A DNA stretch of 64,000 nucleotides, from assembly GCF_900149705.1 (NCBI RefSeq), contig NZ_LT703001.1:3466001-3530000 (forward strand), given 5' to 3'. The DNA is from Sphingorhabdus sp. Alg231-15. Its GTDB lineage: Bacteria > Pseudomonadota > Alphaproteobacteria > Sphingomonadales > Sphingomonadaceae. Positions 9,092 to 18,228 of the stretch are shown in pieces (positions within the stretch are counted from its first letter, which is position 1; each line of letters begins with the position of its first letter). The notes under the pieces were generated by a model. That model saw only the letters and a program-made list of their open reading frames with translations. It did no database searches and was not told where the DNA came from. A program made the position numbers and the translations under genes.

Positions 9092-9618
9092 TGGATAATC
9101 TGGGCGCGATTTTTTCGACACCCCCGACCCTCGTCACGTGGGTGTTAATTTATATTGTCGCACAGCGGCTTGGTGAACTGGTTTACGCGAACCGAAATAC
9201 CAAGCGTTTGCTATCAGAGGGCGGCGAGGAATTCGGGGCGGACCATTATCACTGGTTCATCTTCCTTCACAGCGCATGGTTGGCCATCATCTTTTTGCTA
9301 GTCGATCCGCTGCGAGAGCTGAATCCTATATTGTTGGCGCTGTTCGTTGGAACACAGGTCTTGCGGGTCTGGACATTGGCTTCGATCGGCCGTTGGTGGA
9401 CCACAAGGATCATCTCGGCACCTCATTTTGATCGGGTGAAGCGGGGCCCTTATAAGTTTGTCAGTCACCCCAATTATCTGGTGGTTGTGCTGGAAATCGC
9501 AATTGTGCCTTTGTTGATGGGTTTGCCATGGGTGGCTTTGCTATTTTCACTATTGAACGCGATCTTGTTGCGGCACCGCATCGGCGTAGAGAATATCGTG
9601 CTGCAGCGGCGCGGTTAG
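9091..9618 (+). CDS. Isoprenylcysteine carboxyl methyltransferase family protein
   Basis: A 175-residue protein with four hydrophobic segments. The C-terminal R-G-P-Y-K-F-V-S-H-P-N-Y-L motif (about 118-130) is the SAM-binding signature of the ICMT family. It overlaps the type III PKS stop by one base, so the two genes are translationally coupled. Homologues in this position (SrsB, BpsB) methylate phenolic lipids made by the synthase. That role is the best guess here. Confidence 0.85.
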   Translation: MDNLGAIFSTPPTLVTWVLIYIVAQRLGELVYANRNTKRLLSEGGEEFGADHYHWFIFLHSAWLAIIFLLVDPLRELNPILLALFVGTQVLRVWTLASIGRWWTTRIISAPHFDRVKRGPYKFVSHPNYLVVVLEIAIVPLLMGLPWVALLFSLLNAILLRHRIGVENIVLQRRG

Positions 9619-9620
9619 TA

Positions 9621-10103
9621 TCAATCTTCGCTGTCAGCAGTCGGCAGATACGCGGTGACCTTTATCTCGATAATCGCCTTTTCACCGCCGAACAGCTGGC
9701 TCACACCAATGGCGGTCCAGGCAGGATAAGGAGCTGGTACCCGCTCCTCTTTTACCGCCCACATCGGCCCGACATATTTGTCGAGATCTGTAAGATAGGA
9801 GGTCACGTCAACCACATCGCTCCAATCCCCGCCCGATGCTTTCAGGATCATTTCGATTTCTTCAAAAGCGCGGATGACGGCCGGTCTGATATCTGCATCG
9901 GTTTCGTCATCCTTCAGGCGTGCAACAACGCCGGACAGATAGACCATGTCGCCCGCACGCACGGCTGGCGCAAAGCGAAAATTCTCATAACTTTCCTTCA
10001 AGGATTCCGGGATGATGACTTGTTTTTGTGCATGAACCGCAGGAGCGTTTATCAAGATAAATACCGCTGCCATGGCGGTGATTAAGATTTTGATATGCTG
10101 CAT
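9621..10103 (-). CDS. Exported RidA (YjgF/YER057c/UK114) family protein
   Basis: About 160 residues with a signal peptide (residues 1-24, ending V-H-A-Q), which most RidA proteins lack. The body follows the RidA pattern of E-N-F-R-F-A-P-A-V-R-A-G-D-M-V-Y-L-S-G-V and a C-terminal I-E-I-K-V-T-A-Y. In cytoplasmic members an Arg near the C-terminus is needed for enamine/imine deaminase activity; it is not evident here. ATG 10103 is preceded by AAGGGG. Its stop is 2 bp from the convergent methyltransferase stop. Confidence 0.8.
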   Translation of the reverse strand: MQHIKILITAMAAVFILINAPAVHAQKQVIIPESLKESYENFRFAPAVRAGDMVYLSGVVARLKDDETDADIRPAVIRAFEEIEMILKASGGDWSDVVDVTSYLTDLDKYVGPMWAVKEERVPAPYPAWTAIGVSQLFGGEKAIIEIKVTAYLPTADSED

Positions 10104-10275
10104 ATTACGAACCCCTTCATCGAAAAGGCTAAACGGAAAGGAAGAGGGTCGCAAGCATGTTGGCAGTCACCCACCTTTCTGCGCAATTGGCCGCACAGCC
10201 GCCTGGGTAATTTTCCGGTCAGTTTTCGTGCGAGTTTCGCTAGCACCATTCGCCGGCCTCGGCTAACGGGCTTTT

Positions 10276-11664
10276 ATGGTTAGTGCAGCGCAATCTTTTC
10301 TAGCACCGAATCCGTGGCGCCATGAAGCGAGCACGACGCTGAAACTCGCCTGGCCACTTATCCTGTCCAACCTGACCATGGCGATGATTGGTGCGACCGA
10401 TGTGTTGATGATCGGCTGGCTGGGCGCACGCGAACTGGCTGCCGCGACACTTGGCTTCAATCTGGCAATGAGCTGTGCGATTTTCTGCATGGGTCTGGTG
10501 ACTGCATCTGCGCCCATGATGGCCAGCGAAATAGGCCGTATGGGTCATAGTGTTCGTGATGTCCGCCGGACATTCCGGCAGGCCGTCTGGGCGGCTATCA
10601 CGGTCATAATCCCGTTCTGGCTATTGCTGTGGAATACTGAAAGCATTCTGGTTTTCTTTGGCCAGCAGCCCGATCTAGCGCGCAATGCAGGACTCTATAT
10701 CTCGGCCTATATGTGGTCGATATTGCCGTTTTTATGTTTCATCATATTGCGCAATTTTATCTCCGCACTGGAGCAACCGGTATGGGCGCTGATCATTAGT
10801 GTGATCGCCGTAATGGCCAATGCCCTGTTCAACTATGCTCTGATTTTCGGGAAATTCGGTGTGCCGGCATTTGGCGTGATTGGCGCGGGTATTGGCAGTG
10901 TGATGACCAATATGCTGATGTTTGGTGGTATGGCTTTGGTGGTCATTCTCCACAAGCGTTTCCGGCGCTATTGTTTGTTCGGACGCTTCTGGCGTGCCGA
11001 CTGGCAACGGTATCGCGCTTTATGGAAACTGGGATTGCCAATCGCTGTTACCATGGGACTGGAAGGTTCGGTTTTTGGTATTGCCGCTTTGCTGATGGGT
11101 TTGATCAATGCCGAATCCGTCGCGGCGCATGCGATAGCGCTGCAACTTGCGTCACTGACTTTCATGGTTCCGATGGGACTGGGGCAGGCGGCTACCGTTC
11201 GAGTGGGTATCCAATATGGTCGACGGGACCATGCCGGAATTACGCGGGCGGGATGGGTGAGTTTCGCTCTCGGTACGTCATTCATGGCGGCGATGGCGAT
11301 GGTCTTCGTGCTGGCCCCCGACTTCCTGATCGCGATTTTCATCGATGCCAACGCCCCCGGCAACGATAAAGTCGCTTCGCTGGCAGTCAGCTTTCTGGCA
11401 ATTGCGGCTATCTTTCAAATAGTCGACGGAGCGCAGGTGGTTGGGGCTGGAATGCTGCGCGGACTGCATGATACCACTGTGCCTATGGTCTTTGCGCTGA
11501 TGGGCTACTGGTTCATCGGCATTGGTGTCGGCGCCGGTCTGGCTTTCTGGCAGGGTTGGGAAGGCATTGGTGTTTGGACAGGCCTGGCGAGCGGATTGGG
11601 CATTGTCGCCGTGTTGATGCTGGCGCGGTGGATGATGCGAGAGCGGATCGGGTTGCTGCCTTAG
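10276..11664 (+). CDS. MATE family efflux transporter
   Basis: A 462-residue transporter with about twelve hydrophobic segments in two similar halves. The first half begins L-A-W-P-L-I-L-S-N-L-T and continues D-V-L-M-I-G-W-L-G, the MATE signature. The second half repeats it at L-G-L-P-I-A-V-T-M-G-L-E, and the motif G-A-G-M-L-R-G-L-H-D-T follows later. It probably exports drugs or metabolites using a Na+ or H+ gradient. It is monocistronic and divergent from the RidA-like gene. Confidence 0.9.
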   Translation: MVSAAQSFLAPNPWRHEASTTLKLAWPLILSNLTMAMIGATDVLMIGWLGARELAAATLGFNLAMSCAIFCMGLVTASAPMMASEIGRMGHSVRDVRRTFRQAVWAAITVIIPFWLLLWNTESILVFFGQQPDLARNAGLYISAYMWSILPFLCFIILRNFISALEQPVWALIISVIAVMANALFNYALIFGKFGVPAFGVIGAGIGSVMTNMLMFGGMALVVILHKRFRRYCLFGRFWRADWQRYRALWKLGLPIAVTMGLEGSVFGIAALLMGLINAESVAAHAIALQLASLTFMVPMGLGQAATVRVGIQYGRRDHAGITRAGWVSFALGTSFMAAMAMVFVLAPDFLIAIFIDANAPGNDKVASLAVSFLAIAAIFQIVDGAQVVGAGMLRGLHDTTVPMVFALMGYWFIGIGVGAGLAFWQGWEGIGVWTGLASGLGIVAVLMLARWMMRERIGLLP

Positions 11665-11825
11665 CCCTCGTGATATGTGCCGCTTCACCAAGCGCCTGCG
11701 AAAATCATCAATAGCAAAAAACTATCAATGAAGCGCAGTCGTTTCGATTGGATCAATCAGCAAATCTTTGGCAAATCTTTTGGCAGTAGAGGCACCAGCC
11801 TTCACGTAGTCAAAAGGAGGCCGTT

Positions 11826-11999
11826 ATGAAAAGCTATTTAGACGAACTCATCAAACGCCACCGTCGGCTCAATCGACTGATTGACAATTGCAAGGCCGCA
11901 GGTCGGCAACAGGAAATGCAGCATTTGAAGCGCATTCGCCTCAGTATCAAAGACAAGATCGCCGCTGTAAAGCGCGAGCTGGTTCCTGTTACGACCTAA
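11826..11999 (+). CDS. YdcH family (DUF465) small protein
   Basis: A 57-residue basic helical protein: S-Y-L-D-E-L-I-K-R-H-R-R-L-N-R-L-I-D at the start, L-K-R-I-R-L-S-I-K-D-K-I toward the end. This matches the compact helix-pair pattern of the DUF465/YdcH family, whose function is unknown. A perfect AAGGAGG ribosome site at 11814-11820 lies six bases before the ATG. The reading frame is complete, ending TAA at 11999. Confidence 0.8.
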   Translation: MKSYLDELIKRHRRLNRLIDNCKAAGRQQEMQHLKRIRLSIKDKIAAVKRELVPVTT

Positions 12000-12013
12000 C
12001 AGGCCAGATAATG

Positions 12014-12078
12014 TTGGGCGGCATATAACGTGTTTCACTCCCCGGTCCCCGCCGGAAACCAAAATATGTCGCCCAATA
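12014..12078. repeat. Imperfect 14-bp inverted repeat between the YdcH and zinc-ribbon genes
   Basis: GTTGGGCGGCATAT (12014-12027) pairs with ATATGTCGCCCAAT (12065-12078) except at two positions, both of which can pair as G-U in RNA. The 37-base loop is rich in CCGG-type sequence. There is no T-run, so it is not a standard terminator; it could be a structured 5' leader or a small mobile-repeat remnant. Confidence 0.45.
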
Positions 12079-12138
12079 TTCAACACTATCGACCCCGATC
12101 GGCGGGCCCCAGTTTACAGCCTTAAATCAGGATATGCC

Positions 12139-12447
12139 ATGAACTCTGATTCCCCAAAGGACTCGCCCAGACACCAGGCGTCGCCATCCATGCCTTGTCC
12201 GGTTTGTAATGTCAGCCTCACAATCAGTGAACGCAAGGGCGTCGAAATTGACTTTTGCCCGCAGTGTCGCGGTGTTTGGCTTGATCGTGGTGAAATTGAT
12301 AAAATTGTCGAAAGGTCACGGCCAGACACAATACCGGGACACGAACAAACCTATCGGCCTGATCGCACCATCTACAGCGATACGTACAACAACCGAAATT
12401 ATAAGAAAAAACGCCGCAAATCCTTTCTGGAGGATCTGTTCGACTAG
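12139..12447 (+). CDS. TFIIB-type zinc-ribbon (zf-TFIIB) domain protein
   Basis: A 102-residue protein whose centre is a small zinc ribbon: C-P-V-C then C-P-Q-C-R-G-V-W-L-D-R-G-E-I-D-K-I. This is the zf-TFIIB family pattern, with four Cys ligands followed by W-L-D-x-G-E. The C-terminus is basic and ends in a short acidic tail. Function is unknown; proteins of this type are common in proteobacteria. It is convergent with the vgr-related gene, 9 bp apart. Confidence 0.82.
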   Translation: MNSDSPKDSPRHQASPSMPCPVCNVSLTISERKGVEIDFCPQCRGVWLDRGEIDKIVERSRPDTIPGHEQTYRPDRTIYSDTYNNRNYKKKRRKSFLEDLFD

Positions 12448-12456
12448 AGATTGAAA

Positions 12457-12927
12457 CTAGGGGGTGAAAGGTATCAGCCCGGCAAATTGCTTGGGCTGAA
12501 AACCGTTTTTGAGCTGAGCGCCCTGTTTGAGCAGAAAGTCATGGCGCACGATCTCGGCCTGTTGCTCAATACCGTATGCATGAAAAGGCTTTCCGGGAAT
12601 GAGCTCATAGTCATATCGGCAAAACGGATGGCGGGCGAGGGGCAGGAAAACACCCTGTTGATGCTGCCACACATGAACCATTTCGTGGATCAACAATCCC
12701 TGAAGATTGAGACCTTTCTCGCAATAGTCGTCGCAATATAGTCCGCCGGCTGGATGGAACCATATATTGCCGTCTGGCGCCATCGTCACACGCCGGGGAT
12801 GAAACGGCCACCACTTGCGGTTGAAGATCTTTATCGGGCGATAATCGATCGCACTGCCAAATACCGAACGGCATAATGTAACTTCCGCTTCGCTGAGCGG
12901 GCGGCTGATTTCTCGGTTTTCTGGCAC
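12457..12927 (-). CDS. vgr-related HExxH-motif protein
   Basis: 156 residues with a zinc-metallopeptidase-like H-E-M-V-H-V-W-Q-H at about residues 92-100. The protein resembles the sphingomonad family annotated as vgr-related. No signal peptide is visible. The GTG start (12925-12927) is directly adjacent to the TAG of the PCu(A)C gene, so the two are probably co-transcribed and coupled. Whether it is an active protease is not shown: a third metal ligand cannot be identified with confidence. Confidence 0.7.
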   Translation of the reverse strand: MPENREISRPLSEAEVTLCRSVFGSAIDYRPIKIFNRKWWPFHPRRVTMAPDGNIWFHPAGGLYCDDYCEKGLNLQGLLIHEMVHVWQHQQGVFLPLARHPFCRYDYELIPGKPFHAYGIEQQAEIVRHDFLLKQGAQLKNGFQPKQFAGLIPFTP

Positions 12928-13407
12928 CTATTCTGCGCTGTCGGTATTTTCTGCATTGTCATCAGAACTGTCGGGTGTTCCGATTTTCTTGACTATGCCC
13001 TGAACCTCAATCCGATCGTCGTTGGAGAATATGAAGAGCATCTTCAATCTTCCCTGCGCGACAGAGCCGCCGCCCACGCCCCAGATCATGAGATGTTTGC
13101 CGCCGGGCTCAAATTTCACCGTTTCGCCTGCCGGGATGGGAACGGAATCAATCGATTGCATGCTTGCCATGCCACCTTCGTCTGACGTTTCATGCATTTC
13201 CATTCGCATGACATCATCAGCCGTAACGCTGACCAAGGTGACATCCTCTGGTCCACCATAGATTGTCGCATAGCCTGAAGCGGGGTTGCCATCCACGGGG
13301 GACAGATTGACAACAACCTCGGCGACACGCAGCACATCGCCTTGACCGCAGCTGCTTAAAAAAACTGCAGCGAGGCTTGCAAAAAAAATCGAAAGCTGTT
13401 TCGTCAT
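12928..13407 (-). CDS. PCu(A)C family periplasmic copper chaperone lipoprotein
   Basis: A 159-residue lipoprotein: signal peptide with lipobox L-S-S-C (Cys20). The PCu(A)C fold shows the copper-binding pattern M-E-M-H-E-T near the middle, a downstream M-x-x-M, and G-G-K-H-L-M-I-W-G. Such chaperones deliver Cu(I) to cytochrome c oxidase. The C-terminus is an acidic Asp/Glu/Ser tail. ATG 13407 has AGGAG about 12 bases before it. A longer frame runs across the dnaK promoter and is not real. Confidence 0.85.
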   Translation of the reverse strand: MTKQLSIFFASLAAVFLSSCGQGDVLRVAEVVVNLSPVDGNPASGYATIYGGPEDVTLVSVTADDVMRMEMHETSDEGGMASMQSIDSVPIPAGETVKFEPGGKHLMIWGVGGGSVAQGRLKMLFIFSNDDRIEVQGIVKKIGTPDSSDDNAENTDSAE

Positions 13408-13486
13408 GACTGGCTGAAAACTCCTAAATTTGGGGGCCTGTGAGTGGTTTCTCTTAATGTATAGCTTCCGCATCCTCGTGCCAAGG

Positions 13487-13514
13487 CTTGTGCCAAAGAA
13501 AATGCCTCCTATAT
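13487..13514 (+). promoter_or_regulatory. Sigma-32 (RpoH) promoter of dnaK
   Basis: CTTG (13487-13490), 17 bases, then CCTATAT (13508-13514). This matches the alphaproteobacterial heat-shock consensus CTTG-N17/18-CYTATNT. It lies 93 bp upstream of dnaK. No CIRCE-type inverted repeat was seen. Confidence 0.7.
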
Positions 13515-13606
13515 CCCAATTCGAAGCCGTAGCGGTGCCAACTGAACAGGGCCGGGCGGTTATTTTGCTAATTATAGAAAATATTTGAAATTGAATTGAG
13601 GGAAAA

Positions 13607-15553
13607 ATGGCTAAAGTTATCGGTATTGATTTGGGCACCACCAACAGCTGTGTTGCCGTTATGGACGGCGGCAAGCCGAAAGTTATTGAGAACGCGGAAG
13701 GTGCACGGACAACACCGTCTGTCGTGGCTTTTGCAAAAGACGGCGAACGTTTGATCGGACAGCCGGCTAAGCGTCAGGCTGTCACCAATCCGGAAAGCAC
13801 TATTTTTGCGGTAAAGCGCCTGATCGGTCGCCGGTTCGACGATCCGATGACCAAAAAAGACATGGAATTGGTTCCTTATGAGATTGTCAAAGGTTCCAAC
13901 GGTGATGCTTGGGTGAAAGCCGGCGGAGAAGATTATTCTCCCGCTCAGATTTCAGCTTTCACGTTGCAGAAGATGAAGGAAACCGCCGAGGGATATCTCG
14001 GTGAAACAGTAACGCAGGCCGTTATCACGGTTCCTGCCTATTTTAACGACGCCCAGCGTCAGGCAACTAAGGATGCCGGTAAAATTGCCGGCCTTGAAGT
14101 ATTGCGGATCATCAACGAGCCAACCGCTGCGGCTTTGGCATATGGGCTTGAGAAAAACGACGGCAAAACCATCGCGGTTTATGACCTTGGCGGTGGTACG
14201 TTCGATATCTCGATCCTCGAAATTGGTGACGGTGTCTTCGAAGTGAAATCCACCAACGGCGATACGTTCCTGGGCGGTGAAGATTTTGATGCGAAACTGG
14301 TTACCTATCTGGCTGAAGATTTCAAGAAAGCGGAAAGTATTGACCTAACCAAGGACAAACTGGCTCTGCAACGTTTGAAAGAAGCAGCTGAAAAAGCGAA
14401 GATTGAATTGTCTTCGGCGCAGACCACAGAGGTCAACCTGCCGTTCATTACCGCTGACCAAAATGGTCCCAAGCATCTGGTCAAGTCGATCACGCGCTCC
14501 GACCTTGAAAAGCTGGTCGGTGACCTGATCAAGCGTACGCTTGATCCTTGTAAGAAGGCATTGAAAGACGCTGGCATTAACGCATCGGAAATTGACGATG
14601 TCGTGATGGTCGGCGGCATGACCCGTATGCCCAAGGTCCGCGAAACCGTGCAGGAATTTTTCGGTAAAGAACCGCATACCGGCGTGAATCCCGATGAAGT
14701 TGTTGCCATGGGTGCCGCCATTCAAGCCGGCGTTTTGCAGGGCGACGTCAAAGATGTACTTCTGCTCGACGTGACTCCATTGTCGCTGGGTATCGAAACT
14801 CTTGGCGGTGTCTTTACCCGCATGATTGATCGTAACACGACCATCCCGACAAAGAAATCGCAGGTATACTCAACCGCTGATGACAATCAGGGCGCTGTGA
14901 CCATCCGCGTATTCCAGGGCGAACGTGAAATGGCCGCTGACAACAAGATGCTCGGCAATTTCGATTTGGTCGGTATTCCACCAGCCCCGCGCGGTGTACC
15001 GCAGATTGACGTGACGTTTGATATTGATGCCAATGGTATCGTCAACGTTTCGGCCAAGGATAAGGGCACCGGCAAAGAACAGCAGATCAAGATCCAGGCT
15101 TCTGGCGGTCTGACCGATAATGATATCGATCAGATGGTTGAAGATGCTGAAAAATTTGCGGAAGAAGACAAGAAACGTCGCGAAGAGGCGGAAGCCAAAA
15201 ACAACGCGGAAAGCCTTGTCCACACGACCGAGAAGCAATTGTCCGAACATGGTGACAAGATTGACGCTGATCTGAAAGGTCAGATTGAAGAGGCAGTCAA
15301 GGAAACCAAGGAAGCAATTGAAGGCGGTGATCCGGAAGCGATGAAAACCAAGTCAGAAGCACTGGCACAGGTTTCCATGCAGATGGGTCAGAAAATCTAC
15401 GAAGCCGAGCAAGCGGCTGGCGGCGATGCTGCCGATGCGGCAGCTGCAGACGCAGCGGCAAAGGCGGACGATGATGTGGTCGACGCCGAATTTTCCGAAG
15501 TAGATGACAGCGATGACGCTGATTCTGACGCAAAAGAAAAAGCTGCTGAGTAA
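13607..15553 (+). CDS. dnaK: Molecular chaperone DnaK (Hsp70)
   Basis: 648 residues, full length. The N-terminus [14 protein letters not shown] and the ATPase blocks [10 protein letters not shown] and [11 protein letters not shown] are all present, then the substrate-binding domain with [10 protein letters not shown]. The C-terminal lid ends in an acidic tail containing the conserved V-V-D-A-E-F. It works with DnaJ and GrpE in protein folding. It is first in a dnaK-dnaJ unit behind a heat-shock promoter. Confidence 0.98.
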   Translation: MAKVIGIDLGTTNSCVAVMDGGKPKVIENAEGARTTPSVVAFAKDGERLIGQPAKRQAVTNPESTIFAVKRLIGRRFDDPMTKKDMELVPYEIVKGSNGDAWVKAGGEDYSPAQISAFTLQKMKETAEGYLGETVTQAVITVPAYFNDAQRQATKDAGKIAGLEVLRIINEPTAAALAYGLEKNDGKTIAVYDLGGGTFDISILEIGDGVFEVKSTNGDTFLGGEDFDAKLVTYLAEDFKKAESIDLTKDKLALQRLKEAAEKAKIELSSAQTTEVNLPFITADQNGPKHLVKSITRSDLEKLVGDLIKRTLDPCKKALKDAGINASEIDDVVMVGGMTRMPKVRETVQEFFGKEPHTGVNPDEVVAMGAAIQAGVLQGDVKDVLLLDVTPLSLGIETLGGVFTRMIDRNTTIPTKKSQVYSTADDNQGAVTIRVFQGEREMAADNKMLGNFDLVGIPPAPRGVPQIDVTFDIDANGIVNVSAKDKGTGKEQQIKIQASGGLTDNDIDQMVEDAEKFAEEDKKRREEAEAKNNAESLVHTTEKQLSEHGDKIDADLKGQIEEAVKETKEAIEGGDPEAMKTKSEALAQVSMQMGQKIYEAEQAAGGDAADAAAADAAAKADDDVVDAEFSEVDDSDDADSDAKEKAAE

Positions 15554-15564
15554 GTAAAATCTAT

Positions 15565-15609
15565 CTCCTCGCATTCTCCCTGACACTGTTACGGGAAGAG
15601 TGCGGGGAG
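15565..15609 (+). other. Inverted repeat in the dnaK-dnaJ spacer
   Basis: CTCCTCGCATTCTCCC (15565-15580) faces GGGAAGAGTGCGGGGAG (15593-15609), forming a long imperfect stem with G-U pairs. No T-run follows. It may be a processing or attenuation hairpin that sets the DnaK to DnaJ ratio. Confidence 0.5.
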
Positions 15610-15665
15610 CTTCGGCTGGCAAGGTCTGGGCGAAGTATGCGTATGGCTTCGGGGGAAGCAAAGTA

Positions 15666-16820
15666 ATGGCGACCGAAATGGACTATTATCAGCAGCTTGA
15701 AGTCGATCGCAGTTGCGACGGCGCAACGCTGAAATCATCTTATCGCAAGCTGGCGATGAAATATCACCCGGACAAAAATCCCGGAAATGCTGATGCTGAG
15801 GCGAAATTCAAGTCGATCAGCGAAGCCTATGATGTTCTGAAAGATCCTCAGAAGCGTGCGGCTTATGACCAATATGGTCATGCGGCTTTCACCAACGGCG
15901 GCGGCAATAATGCTGGTGGCGGCGGCGGGTTCGGCGGCGCGGCGTTTAACGATATTGGCGATATTTTCGAGACGATTTTCGGCGGTGGCGGTGGCGGCGG
16001 CTTTGGCGGTCAGCAGCAACAGCGCGGCCCAGCCCGTGGTGCGGATTTGCGCTATGATATGGAAATCTCTCTTGAAGATGCTTTTCATGGCAAGCAGACT
16101 GAAATTGAAATTGATGTTTCTGTCGGCTGTGATGAATGTGACGGTTCAGGTGCAGAACCAGGCACCGGCGTAAAAACCTGTCCAACCTGTCATGGTCACG
16201 GCAAGGTTCGCGCGCAACAGGGCTTTTTCGTTGTCGAACGCACCTGCGCCAGCTGTCAGGGTCGCGGCGAAGTGATCGAGAGCCCATGCCACGTCTGTCT
16301 TGGAGAAGGCCGGGTCGACAAGCCACAGGCCTTGGAAGTTGAAATTCCCGCTGGCGTTGATAGCGGCACACGAATTCGGTTGACCGGTAAAGGCGAAGCA
16401 GGCGCGCGCGGCGCTCCTCCAGGTGACCTTTATATCTTCCTCCATCTCGCCCGACATGATATTTTCGAGCGTGAGGGCACAACCCTGTTCACCCGTGCAC
16501 CGATCAGTTTCTCGGTTGCGGCACTGGGAGGCGAAATTGTCATTCCTGGTCTCGACGGTGCGAAGCATGAAATTCGGATTCCGCCTGGAATTCAGTCAGG
16601 CAAGCAGATTCGCCAGCGTGGTGCCGGAATGCCGGTTCTGCGTGGTCGCGGGCATGGCGATATGGTCGTTCAGATTGAGGTTGAAACACCAACCAAATTG
16701 TCGGCACGGCAAAAGGAATTGCTACGAGAGTTCCAAGAGACCGAGACCGGTGACGAAAGCCCGAATAGCAGCGGATTTTTCTCGAAAATCAAAGAAGCCT
16801 GGGACGGCTTGGCTGACTAG
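15666..16820 (+). CDS. dnaJ: Molecular chaperone DnaJ (Hsp40)
   Basis: 384 residues. The J domain carries H-P-D-K-N at residues 35-39, the DnaK-activating motif. A Gly-rich linker follows, then four CxxCxGxG-type zinc repeats (C-D-E-C-D-G-S-G, C-P-T-C-H-G-H-G, C-A-S-C-Q-G-R-G, C-H-V-C-L-G-E-G), and a C-terminal substrate-binding region. This is a type I DnaJ. ATG 15666 is chosen over an upstream in-frame start because GGGGGAAG precedes it and the J domain begins there. Confidence 0.97.
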   Translation: MATEMDYYQQLEVDRSCDGATLKSSYRKLAMKYHPDKNPGNADAEAKFKSISEAYDVLKDPQKRAAYDQYGHAAFTNGGGNNAGGGGGFGGAAFNDIGDIFETIFGGGGGGGFGGQQQQRGPARGADLRYDMEISLEDAFHGKQTEIEIDVSVGCDECDGSGAEPGTGVKTCPTCHGHGKVRAQQGFFVVERTCASCQGRGEVIESPCHVCLGEGRVDKPQALEVEIPAGVDSGTRIRLTGKGEAGARGAPPGDLYIFLHLARHDIFEREGTTLFTRAPISFSVAALGGEIVIPGLDGAKHEIRIPPGIQSGKQIRQRGAGMPVLRGRGHGDMVVQIEVETPTKLSARQKELLREFQETETGDESPNSSGFFSKIKEAWDGLAD

Positions 16821-16833
16821 GGCAAGGTGATCC

Positions 16834-18108
16834 GTGGCCTATAGCGATACGGATCAAGCTTTGCGAGATGAAGCGATCGCCGCCTATCAGGCGGTCGCGG
16901 AAGATGCACTGCAACGTTTGCAGCAGGCACGAGAACGCTTGCCCCTTGATGGCGGTTTGCTGATTTGCGAGGCAGGAGCCTTACAATCTGCCAATGATCC
17001 AGCGGCGTTGGAGCAGCTTGTTTCTGTCCTAGACCAAGCACCGGATTGGATCGATGGACATCGCGCTCTGGCGCGGTATCGATTTGAGAATGGTGATCCT
17101 GATTATCTCGCGCAACTTGAAAAAGCGTTGAAAGTCCTTCCAAACAAAGGCCCGTTATGGCGCTTGTATATGCAGTTGCTGGCTGACGGTGGATATTCGG
17201 AAAAGGCAGCAAAAACCGCACATATGCTCCGCAAGCGAGGGGCTCCGGCGAACGACTTTACTTTGCTTGAAGCCCGTTATGCTGGAATCGCTGGCCTCCA
17301 TGATCTGGCTGAGGACCTATTCTCCCAGCTACCTGCGGACTGGACCGGAAAGGCCCTGGACGAAGCACGTCATCGCTTGCGCCAGGGCGACGGTGAACGC
17401 GCGGAAATGCAATTGGCTGTTATTCGTAACGCACGACCAGATGCGATCGTTGCTTGGGCATTGACCGAGATTTGCTGGCGATTGACCGATGACCCACGTC
17501 ACGCATGGTTGCTTCCCAAGTCATTGCTACCGGTCCAAATCGACCTGAACCTCGATCGGACCATGCTGGATAGCTTGAGAGAGATATTATATGATTGGCA
17601 TGGCAACCAATCGCGTCCTCTAGGCCAAAGCGTTCGAGATGGAACCCAAACCCGTGGCAATCTATTCCTGCGCGACAATGCAGAAATAAGGCAGCTGACG
17701 GAATATTTTAAGTCTGCCGTTGAAGGCTATCAATCTGAGTGGTCGGAATTGGATCCGGAGCATCCGATTTTGCGGTACCGATATTCTCCCTTGAGCCTAA
17801 CCGCAGGTTGGTCGGTTCTAATCCGGTCATCCGGCCGTCACGTCAGCCATGTGCACGATGAGGGATTGATAAGTTCGGCTTTTCACATTGCTGCGCCGAA
17901 GCCTGATCCTGAGGATCCGCATCAGGGTGATCTCGAACTTGGACGCGCTCCGCAGGATTTGGCTCTGGATCTGAAGCCTGTTGCCCAATTTTCTCCAAAA
18001 GGGGGGCAGCTGGTTCTGTTTCCCAGCTTTCTGTACCACGGCACGCGGGCAATTGACGAGGGCCAGCGGTTATCAATCGCTTTTGATGCAGCGGCTATCA
18101 AAACATAA
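16834..18108 (+). CDS. TPR-repeat protein with C-terminal 2OG-Fe(II) oxygenase-like domain
   Basis: 424 residues from a GTG start with AAGG upstream, 13 bp after dnaJ. Residues 1-190 are helical repeats of tetratricopeptide type (A-E-D-A-L-Q-R-L, L-E-Q-L-V-S-V-L-D-Q-A-P-D-W). The last 150 resemble a double-stranded beta-helix oxygenase: H-V-S-H-V-H-D-E-G gives an H-x-D-type iron site, F-L-Y-H-G-T the distal His, and R-L-S-I-A-F the 2-oxoglutarate Arg. It probably hydroxylates a protein or small molecule. It may be co-transcribed with dnaJ. Confidence 0.75.
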   Translation: MAYSDTDQALRDEAIAAYQAVAEDALQRLQQARERLPLDGGLLICEAGALQSANDPAALEQLVSVLDQAPDWIDGHRALARYRFENGDPDYLAQLEKALKVLPNKGPLWRLYMQLLADGGYSEKAAKTAHMLRKRGAPANDFTLLEARYAGIAGLHDLAEDLFSQLPADWTGKALDEARHRLRQGDGERAEMQLAVIRNARPDAIVAWALTEICWRLTDDPRHAWLLPKSLLPVQIDLNLDRTMLDSLREILYDWHGNQSRPLGQSVRDGTQTRGNLFLRDNAEIRQLTEYFKSAVEGYQSEWSELDPEHPILRYRYSPLSLTAGWSVLIRSSGRHVSHVHDEGLISSAFHIAAPKPDPEDPHQGDLELGRAPQDLALDLKPVAQFSPKGGQLVLFPSFLYHGTRAIDEGQRLSIAFDAAAIKT

Positions 18109-18179
18109 CCGAACGCTGAAAACAACGACCTGCCTGATTGCCAACATTCTTCAATTTTCATGGGATTCGACCGAAGTGA

Positions 18180-18228
18180 AAAAAGGGGCGTTCCTGTAAG
18201 GACCAGCAGACAGGATCGCCCCTTTTCC
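18180..18228 (+). terminator. Rho-independent terminator after the TPR-oxygenase gene
   Basis: AAAAAGGGGCG and CGCCCCTTTT arms flank a spacer that contains a further partial stem (TCCTG / CAGGA). It ends in T residues about 70 bp after the stop codon at 18108. Confidence 0.7.

Noticed and set aside
13408-13674. N-terminal extension of the PCu(A)C frame
   Set aside because: It covers the dnaK promoter and start; the lipoprotein signal peptide at 13407 marks the real start.
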